A DNA stretch of 27,042 nt from a virus, in the IMG/VR virus record IMGVR_UViG_3300032893_000242, positions 1 to 27,042 of that record; one strand, written 5' to 3'. Within the stretch, counting starts at the first letter, position 1, and each line of letters starts with the position of its first letter. The position numbers were made by a program, and so were the translations under genes. Positions 22,188 through 27,042 of the stretch are shown one piece after another. Under the pieces are notes generated by a model. The model did no database searches. It had not been told where the DNA came from and saw nothing but the letters and a program-made list of their open reading frames with translations.

Positions 22188-22939
22188 CCCTCGGCTTTTG
22201 CGAGATGGTTCTTGCGCATTCTACCAACACCAGAGTTGGCGCCAGCCTTGAGATTTGGACCCATGTCCTCTTTCCATTTCCCGTCCGAATAAATCGGGCC
22301 GCCCGTTGCCTTGGTAATCACCGCCTTGCGACCGATGTTCTGGGTGTCGCTTTTGTTGCCGGAATGCTGAATGGGAGTTCTCTTCCCAATCCCGGTCACT
22401 CCCATGCTGTCAGCCAGAGATTTCTTCCCGACCATCCCACCCTTGGCTCGGGCCGGCATATCGTTGACGCCATGCTTTTGACGGTGCGGCGTCGACTCGA
22501 TCTTTCCCTTGAACCTGCGAACAACGTCAGACTTGTCATGGTGCTGGATTCGGCCGCCCTTTTTCCTCATGGGAATATTTGCGCCCCCACCGGGCCTTGG
22601 GGGAGGAGCAAGCGGTGGGGGCGCGGCTGGCGTAGGTAATGGGGAGGGCCCCGCGCCAGCCATCTGAGGAGGAGAATGTCCGGGTGCAACAATTACGTTG
22701 ACGTTGGTCTTGGCGCCCTTCTTGACGCGCCCACCCTTGGCCCGGCCAACCTTGTCAGCTCGAGCCTTGGGTTTCTTGCCGTCAGCCTTCAAAGCACTGG
22801 GCTTGACCTCTTTCTTGATCAAAGCCTTGTCTTCAGCCTCATCCGAATGAACCGAACCACCTCGGGCGTATCCCTTGGCGATACGTCCGACACGCTCATG
22901 CTCGACACGATGCGCGCGGTGCTCTTTCATGAAAGTCAT
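22175..22939 (-). CDS. Basic protein with repeated GG motifs
   Basis: This 254-residue protein is very rich in Lys, Arg, Gly and Pro. A recurring motif of a basic residue, one or two residues, GG and a hydrophobic residue occurs five times: YARGGSV, AKGGRV, KKGGRI, AKGGMV and KATGGPI. A Pro/Ala/Gly-rich linker (about 85-120) separates two basic halves. No enzyme domain is seen, and most of it is probably disordered, so it may bind nucleic acid or bridge head components. Similar GG motifs occur in the large protein at 1-2295. Its ATG at 22939 overlaps the 58-residue gene by four bases. It lies between portal and co-chaperonin genes, so a head or packaged role is likely. Confidence 0.7.
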   Translation of the reverse strand: MTFMKEHRAHRVEHERVGRIAKGYARGGSVHSDEAEDKALIKKEVKPSALKADGKKPKARADKVGRAKGGRVKKGAKTNVNVIVAPGHSPPQMAGAGPSPLPTPAAPPPLAPPPRPGGGANIPMRKKGGRIQHHDKSDVVRRFKGKIESTPHRQKHGVNDMPARAKGGMVGKKSLADSMGVTGIGKRTPIQHSGNKSDTQNIGRKAVITKATGGPIYSDGKWKEDMGPNLKAGANSGVGRMRKNHLAKAEGWEA

Positions 22940-23112
22940 CGCTTCAGCTCCTTGGGCTCGTAAGCCGCCTTCCCAGTGGTTTTCTTGTCACCGCCATAGT
23001 TTCGGATGGTGTCCGTCACATCGGCATCTTTGGCCTTCTCAACAAACTTCTGAACGCCCCGCAACCAGTTCGGGTCGTTTTTATGGGCGGCAGTTTTATA
23101 CGGATGAGCCAT
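22936..23112 (-). CDS. 58-residue protein after the portal gene
   Basis: The short frame encodes MAHPYKTAAHKNDPNWLRG, then QKFVEKAKDADVTDTIRNYGGD and a basic end (KKTTGKAAYEPKELKR). The ATG overlaps the portal stop by one base (TAATG), and the TGA overlaps the next ATG by four bases (ATGA). That fit on both sides, plus sensible composition, makes it a real gene. It is basic and probably helical. The function is unknown; its place suggests a small head or portal-associated protein. Confidence 0.7.
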   Translation of the reverse strand: MAHPYKTAAHKNDPNWLRGVQKFVEKAKDADVTDTIRNYGGDKKTTGKAAYEPKELKR

Positions 23113-25385
23113 TACTTCTTTCCTTTCGGCGGCTTAGGCGGGTTCAGCGCCTTGTGCGTTTCCAACTGCGCGTCAGTCGCTGCCTTCCGCGCCTCAAGAA
23201 CATGATTTGCTATGTTCATACCATGTTCGCGATCGTTCTCACGCACACCCAAGCCAGCCTTAACCAATTCAAGCCCATGCTTCATGCGGCTATCGCGGTT
23301 TGACTGCTCGAGCTTGGCGCGCTCCATGAGCAATTCCTGCTGATCCTTCGCGAACTCCATGTGAGCCTTCTCCTGGTCAGCCCCGTGGATGATCGCTTCC
23401 TTCGCAACGTCGGTCGCGTGGATGTCCTGTTCGGTTTTAAGCTCAGCCGCCTTTTGCTGTGCGTCCTGGGATTGATTTGCAATGTCCGCATCGACCTTCT
23501 TGGCCTTGGACGTCGCCTCGATCATCTTCGCCTGTCCAGCCAAATCAGGAGGCGCCTGTTGCGGTGCCTGCTGCACAATCAGCCCGTTCGGATCTTCCTT
23601 CATCGCCATCAGGACACGTTTCAGCACCTCGTCCCCGTCCATGCGAGGTGTGAACTGAGGCATCTGGTAGACCTGAACCAGACCCATTGCCTTGGCGATA
23701 CGGTGGATGTGACTAGGGGTGTTAGGGTCAGAAACCGGGACAAGCTTATGATTGTCCATCGCTTCAATAAGCTGCTCAGACGACCAATCCCCGATCGGGG
23801 AATCCGCATCCGACTTGATCAGGTCTTCAGGGTGTCTCCTGAACAACTCCAGGATCATCTGGATTTCTTCGGACTGGGCGTTGTGCATACCCTTGTGGGC
23901 CGCCGCCATCACCTTCGTGGCCTGTTCAATCGCGGCCATGATCGTGCCAACAGGAACGTTCTGCACCCCCTCCGACACGGGGATTTCAGCCGACTGAGCT
24001 ACAGACTTGGATTGATCTGTAATCTTGTCTATGAGCGCCAAAAGTCCGGGCGTGACGTCCTTGTAGAGCGTATTATAGACGAGGCTGGAAACGGGGGCAC
24101 CCGAAGTCTCGATAGGCTGAAATTCCCCCGGCCCCATCGTAAATGTCGTATTGGTGTTACCTCTTACCGCCCGCTTATCAATGAACCCGCCGGGGAAGTT
24201 TGCGAACATCCCGGCATCCAGCGCCTCCCTCCACGCCGCAGTCATCGCAGCCGAAGCGTTGCCAAGGATGTTGACCATCCCCGTGCCATAAAAACCCGGC
24301 CCAGGAACGTACGGGTATTTCACGTACATCTTGATGCGCGAGCACCATTCGTCGTCTTCCTGCCAATCTCTTCGGATCGACAAACACTCCTCATTGTCCT
24401 TGTCGATCGAAACCAGATAGGGAAGCGGGACACCCTGCCCCTTGAACTTGCTTTTCTCAGGAATGAACTCGTCCAGGTCCAGCTCGCACTGGGTTTCCCA
24501 AATGGTATAGGGCTTGTCTTCCGGTCTGGAAGGTACTGCTTCAGTCCCCTGTATAGCCGCGATCTTCTCGCCCACAATATTGGCAGTTGGGTTGGGTTGG
24601 GCTTCCCCAACTTTCCTGTACGCACCAATCAACTGCATCAGCTTGAACACTGACGGACGCATGGTGATTTCATGCGTGATGCGGCCACAGCTTCTAAGGT
24701 TCTTCGATGTATCCGAGACGATCAGATCCTTCGCCTCGACCATCTCCGAAACTGGTCGTCGACGTCTCGGACACCGATAGACCTTCTTGAACCCGCTCCC
24801 CCTGAAATACGTCCCCCACAAAAGCATGTGAGACGTTTCAGGGTAGTATTCGCTTGCTGTCGTGGTCAGGTAGCGGTTAACGGCCCTTTCAAGGCGCTCG
24901 GCCTGGTCGTCCTCGGTCTTGGTTTCTTCCCCGTCAGACTTGACCTTGACCGGACCATCCGCGGGCAAGAGCTCGGCTTCAGCATTGGCCCAACCCTTTA
25001 GACATGCCTCCAGCAGCATGGGGTTCTTGACCTTGGACATGACCGGGCCGTCGCCCGTGGTCTGCACATCCGCGGAGGGGTCCTCGATCTGGAGCCCCAT
25101 CAAATCCAGACCTCGAGTCGTATTCGCTAGCCAGCCTTGCCTAGATTGGTCGTCGGCCTTGATGCCTTCGATCAGGTCATTGATGATGACCGAGAGCTTG
25201 GTCCCGTCTAGCTCATCAATGAGGTTGTCAAACCACCCATCATCTTTTTTCGGTCCCAGACCGGGCTTGGCGTTGAGGCGAACAATTGCCCCACCGTCCG
25301 GCTGCATCTCCGTAATGGAGCCTGTTTCCAGGTCGACAAAAATTGTCTGTTCGTCGTCCTCGACAATGACCTTGAGAGGTTCCAC
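23112..25385 (-). CDS. Portal protein, P22-like
   Basis: This 757-residue protein would form the dodecameric portal ring at the packaging vertex. After an acidic N-terminus it contains the wing and stem region with ADDQSRQGWLANTTRGLDLMGL, YYPETSHMLLWGTYFRGSGFKKVYRCPRR and IVSDTSKNLRSCGRITHE, as in P22-type portals. PYVPGPGFYGTGMVNILGNASAAMTAAWREALDAG and a long helical segment with PVSEGVQNVPVGTIMAAIEQATKVM follow. From about residue 600 the protein is a Gln/Ala/Lys/Glu-rich coiled coil that resembles the P22 barrel. The GTG at 25385 has GAGGG six bases upstream. A promoter-like site lies 75-105 bases before the start. It directly precedes a run of coupled head genes. Confidence 0.9.
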   Translation of the reverse strand: MEPLKVIVEDDEQTIFVDLETGSITEMQPDGGAIVRLNAKPGLGPKKDDGWFDNLIDELDGTKLSVIINDLIEGIKADDQSRQGWLANTTRGLDLMGLQIEDPSADVQTTGDGPVMSKVKNPMLLEACLKGWANAEAELLPADGPVKVKSDGEETKTEDDQAERLERAVNRYLTTTASEYYPETSHMLLWGTYFRGSGFKKVYRCPRRRRPVSEMVEAKDLIVSDTSKNLRSCGRITHEITMRPSVFKLMQLIGAYRKVGEAQPNPTANIVGEKIAAIQGTEAVPSRPEDKPYTIWETQCELDLDEFIPEKSKFKGQGVPLPYLVSIDKDNEECLSIRRDWQEDDEWCSRIKMYVKYPYVPGPGFYGTGMVNILGNASAAMTAAWREALDAGMFANFPGGFIDKRAVRGNTNTTFTMGPGEFQPIETSGAPVSSLVYNTLYKDVTPGLLALIDKITDQSKSVAQSAEIPVSEGVQNVPVGTIMAAIEQATKVMAAAHKGMHNAQSEEIQMILELFRRHPEDLIKSDADSPIGDWSSEQLIEAMDNHKLVPVSDPNTPSHIHRIAKAMGLVQVYQMPQFTPRMDGDEVLKRVLMAMKEDPNGLIVQQAPQQAPPDLAGQAKMIEATSKAKKVDADIANQSQDAQQKAAELKTEQDIHATDVAKEAIIHGADQEKAHMEFAKDQQELLMERAKLEQSNRDSRMKHGLELVKAGLGVRENDREHGMNIANHVLEARKAATDAQLETHKALNPPKPPKGKK

Positions 25386-25406
25386 AGGCTGCCCTCATGA
25401 CGGCTC

Positions 25407-25421
25407 AACCCAGCTCGGGTT
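25407..25421 (-). promoter_or_regulatory. Small hairpin with GAGCT loop before the portal gene
   Basis: The minus strand reads AACCC-GAGCT-GGGTT, a 5-bp stem and 5-base loop, ending 21 bases before the GTG of the portal gene. Stem sequence differs from the element at 11351-11365, but stem length, loop sequence and location before a GTG-start structural gene agree. It might influence translation of the portal gene. Confidence 0.3.
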
Positions 25422-25461
25422 AAACGGTCAATCAGGTCGGCAGCGTGCGCGACCAAATCAA

Positions 25462-25490
25462 AATATAGAACTGTTTGCGCCAAATAACAA
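25462..25490 (-). promoter_or_regulatory. Promoter candidate for the portal operon
   Basis: The minus strand shows TTGTTA (25490-25485), 17 bases, then TATATT (25467-25462), matching the sigma70 -35 at four of six and -10 at five of six positions with ideal spacing. It lies in one of the two larger non-coding gaps of the window, 187 bases between a small membrane-peptide gene and the portal GTG. Transcription would start about 70 bases upstream of the portal gene. Confidence 0.5.
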
Positions 25491-25495
25491 TTTGG
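25480..25495 (-). promoter_or_regulatory. Inverted repeat over the -35 site, possible operator
   Basis: CCAAAT-TGTT-ATTTGG is a perfect 6-base inverted repeat with a 4-base centre, covering the -35 of the promoter candidate at 25462-25490. A protein bound here would block polymerase or help place it. A matching site was not seen elsewhere in the window. Confidence 0.35.
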
Positions 25496-25572
25496 TGTGA
25501 GGGTTTCCACCTCACTGCGCGGGTAGTGGCGGCCCCGCTCTGGCTTCAGCTTGGGACCAACCAGCCTAAGCC

Positions 25573-25707
25573 CTATCTGCAATCCCTTCCAACCAGCGGC
25601 ATGACGTCGCCTATCCTGACGCACTGATCTTTGGTTTCGCCCAGCACGAACACGATGATCCCCACCGCAACTAGAATGCATATCATTTCCAAGGTCTGTC
25701 TAGTCAT
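25573..25707 (-). CDS. 44-residue small membrane protein
   Basis: The frame encodes MTRQTLEMICILVAVGIIV and continues FVLGETKDQCVRIGDVMPLVGRDCR. Residues 8-22 form one hydrophobic membrane segment after a short N-terminus with Arg, followed by a small polar tail with two Cys. The ATG overlaps the stop of the upstream gene by four bases (ATGA), which supports translation. It lies between terminase-side genes and the portal. It could be a pinholin-like, superinfection or membrane accessory peptide, but nothing specific can be read. The topology (N-in, C-out or the reverse) is uncertain. Confidence 0.6.
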   Translation of the reverse strand: MTRQTLEMICILVAVGIIVFVLGETKDQCVRIGDVMPLVGRDCR

Positions 25708-25982
25708 GCCCGCCCCGGCTTCAAAATGCTTGACCGCCGAGACGTCCGCTCCTTCGTCCCATCAGTCACCGCAGCGTGGATCTTGTACTTCAGGTCATCA
25801 CAGGCAAGGTTCAAGCTCCCCGCATCCCGGCCCGCCATGACCGTGGCAAATCCATTCTCCATGCAAGCCACGATGCCAATGGTCTTGATCTGGCCTTCAA
25901 GGGCTTGTGCCAGGGCTTCCTTGAGCAGGTCGACAATAGCCGCTTGATCTTCAGATAGCGGCGTTCCGATTAGCTTTGTCAT
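25704..25982 (-). CDS. Small conserved protein of the packaging module
   Basis: This 92-residue protein reads MTKLIGTPLSEDQAAIVDLL, KEALAQALEGQIKTIGIVAC, then ENGFATVMAGRDAGSLNLACDDLKYKIHAAV. A helix followed by a strand pair and another helix resembles a small phage protein family of unknown function whose core is G-x-I-x-x-I-x-I-x...A-G (often next to terminase genes). The start at 25982 is chosen for its ATGA overlap and GGGGAAGAAGAG upstream; a start at 26021 would add an unlikely Ala/Glu-rich tail inside the neighbouring gene. The C-terminus is basic. The function is unknown. Confidence 0.65.
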   Translation of the reverse strand: MTKLIGTPLSEDQAAIVDLLKEALAQALEGQIKTIGIVACMENGFATVMAGRDAGSLNLACDDLKYKIHAAVTDGTKERTSRRSSILKPGRA

Positions 25983-26170
25983 CTCTTCTTCCCCTTCGGC
26001 AGCCGCGGCATGTCCCGCCATATCCTGGGAAATACCGGCCGCTCACCACAGAAAAACAATCCCCTCTGACCGTTCCAGACCGCAACCCTCACCTTATCAT
26101 CCACGTCAACCAAAACCTCTTCCCCAGGAGGAGGCTTGATCTTCGCTGTCGATTGCCAGACGTCAGCCAT
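25979..26170 (-). CDS. 63-residue protein, DUF551-like
   Basis: The protein begins MADVWQSTAKIKPPPGEEVL and continues VDVDDKVRVAVWNGQRGLFF, ending RPVFPRIWRDMPRLPKGKKR. The pattern W-x-x-x...P-P-x-G-x-x-VLV at the start and W-x-x-[ML]-P-x-LP at the end is that of DUF551-like small phage proteins, here short. The function of that family is unknown. The gene starts 56 bases after the terminase stop without a strong Shine-Dalgarno (GGAG 12 bases upstream) and overlaps the next gene by four bases (ATGA). It may be co-expressed with packaging genes. Confidence 0.6.
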   Translation of the reverse strand: MADVWQSTAKIKPPPGEEVLVDVDDKVRVAVWNGQRGLFFCGERPVFPRIWRDMPRLPKGKKR

Positions 26171-26226
26171 TAAAGTTCAGTGCTCCATCATCGCGAACAC
26201 TGACTATCCGAATATCGCGCCAAAAA

Positions 26227-27042
26227 TCAATAAAAGCTCAACGTCTGCTTCTTCCCATGATGGTAAAGCTGCTCCATCTCGCGCGCATGGGCCTCGTCAT
26301 CGTCAATCAGCAAATCGTTGTCCCGAATGAACTTGATCGCCTGCGTCGAAGAGTCCGTCAGGTCCATGTATTTGTGCTTCGGAAATGCCTCCATCTCCTC
26401 AATGACCATTTCCGCCCAGTCCCGCGCAGGCGCATAGACTAACATCTGGCTGAACGTCGGCTGCACAGCCAAAGCCCGCGCCTCCTTGCTGCCCTTCACA
26501 GGACAAAGCTGGATCCCGAAGCCAAGCCTCCCATACCTGTTCTGCAATTCCTGCGCCGCAGACATCCCGCTCGCCTTGGCCTCGATCAATAAATTATCGA
26601 CCTTGAACCGCTCACAGGAATACTTGACCCACTCAACCAGCCCCCATGACGATTGCGTGCGCTGAATGTAATCCATCCTCGATTCCCCAGGAAGAGGATC
26701 GGCCCTAGGACCGGAAAACTGCAAATGCTTCCTCCAGGCATGGACGAGCATAACACGGTTTTTGTCTTCCTGATTCCGGAAAATACCCCAGATCGTCAAC
26801 GCGCTCGGGTCGTTTCGTTCCTGTTCGGTAAAAGCCGAGTCCAATGAAGCTATCAGGTACTCAAACGCAGGGAATTTGCCGTCGTTGCTTTCCCATAGCT
26901 GCCACCAATCGCGCTTGAAAATACCGCCGCCTCGAGGGGTGGGAGACTGCATGTACTGGCCAGCTGTCGCGTACGGGCCAATGTCGACCTGAATCGCGTC
27001 CCAGACATGCTCAGGAAAGCGCTCTGGCCATGCCAGGATGTC
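26227..27042 (-). CDS. Terminase large subunit, C-terminal part (5' end outside window)
   Basis: The frame is open at the right edge; 271 residues of the C-terminal nuclease half are visible. It starts inside DILAWPERFPEHVWDAIQVDIG, then YATAGQYMQSPTPRGGGIFKRDWW, the linker typical before the nuclease. SLDSAFTEQERNDPSALTIWGIF carries the first catalytic Asp of the RNase H-like fold. LIEAKASGMSAAQEL is the second acidic motif region, and YMDLTDSSTQAIKFIRDNDLL is the third, the usual D-x-x-DS-x-TQAL-x-x-R/L signature. The enzyme cuts concatemeric DNA and drives it into the prohead through the portal; the ATPase half lies outside. It identifies the strand direction and the start of the late module. 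Confidence 0.95.
   Translation of the reverse strand, partial: DILAWPERFPEHVWDAIQVDIGPYATAGQYMQSPTPRGGGIFKRDWWQLWESNDGKFPAFEYLIASLDSAFTEQERNDPSALTIWGIFRNQEDKNRVMLVHAWRKHLQFSGPRADPLPGESRMDYIQRTQSSWGLVEWVKYSCERFKVDNLLIEAKASGMSAAQELQNRYGRLGFGIQLCPVKGSKEARALAVQPTFSQMLVYAPARDWAEMVIEEMEAFPKHKYMDLTDSSTQAIKFIRDNDLLIDDDEAHAREMEQLYHHGKKQTLSFY

Noticed and set aside
23361-24653. Long open frame (430 codons) on the plus strand opposite the portal gene
   Set aside because: It lies wholly opposite the clear portal reading frame, is rich in Arg, Leu and His as expected for an antisense shadow in this GC range, and has no recognisable domain.
1-27042. CRISPR array, tRNA, rRNA or insertion sequence
   Set aside because: No regularly spaced repeats, cloverleaf-like segment, ribosomal sequence or transposase frame was recognised; the only repeats are coding repeats and the 20-base pair.

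Overview
The window is a 27 kb piece of a tailed double-stranded DNA phage (or prophage) genome. Every gene I can support lies on the minus strand, so transcription runs from high to low coordinates. It opens inside the large terminase gene at the right edge and ends inside a large virion-associated gene at the left edge. A P22-type portal, two adaptor-family proteins, a nozzle-like protein, fibre genes and the absence of any tape-measure, tail-tube or sheath gene suggest a short-tailed (podovirus-like) virion. Heptose-type sugar genes and a base composition a little above 50% GC fit a Gram-negative, probably proteobacterial host; the host is inference. No integrase, repressor, replication, lysis, tRNA or CRISPR feature was recognised.

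Layout in transcription order. (1) 27042-19834, packaging and head assembly: terminase large subunit (C-terminal part), two small proteins, a 44-residue membrane peptide, a promoter-like site with an overlapping inverted repeat, portal, a 58-residue protein, a basic protein rich in GG motifs, a small conserved protein, a GroES-like co-chaperonin, a scaffold-like acidic coiled-coil protein and a conserved 237-residue protein. No major capsid gene is present. (2) 19831-11426, a sugar and modification island: a GT2 glycosyltransferase, a small Cys-rich protein, a nucleotidyltransferase-PfkB kinase fusion (HldE domains in reversed order), a winged-helix-like protein, a GmhA-like SIS isomerase, a split and very short thiamine-diphosphate E1 alpha/beta pair, a 65-residue protein, a radical SAM/SPASM-like enzyme, a SAM methyltransferase, an HNH-AP2 endonuclease, a second glycosyltransferase and a small protein. 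(3) 11334-1, adaptor, tail and fibre module: adaptor-like protein, small conserved protein, repeat-rich fibre, second adaptor, collar-domain fibre, nozzle-like protein, three small structural or fibre proteins, a conserved protein with two similar segments, a GNAT-like protein and a 765+ residue virion-associated protein.

Genes are packed tightly: many stops and starts share 1 to 4 bases (ATGA, GTGA, TGATG, TAATG), which suggests translational coupling along long messages. The most interesting part is the sugar island. It could make an activated heptose or related ketose-derived sugar, modify it through TPP and radical chemistry, and transfer it with two glycosyltransferases to the virion, the DNA or the host envelope. 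Within it, an exact 20-base direct repeat brackets the winged-helix gene and creates an 11-codon mini-ORF that restores coupling to the next gene, which looks like the scar of a gene insertion.
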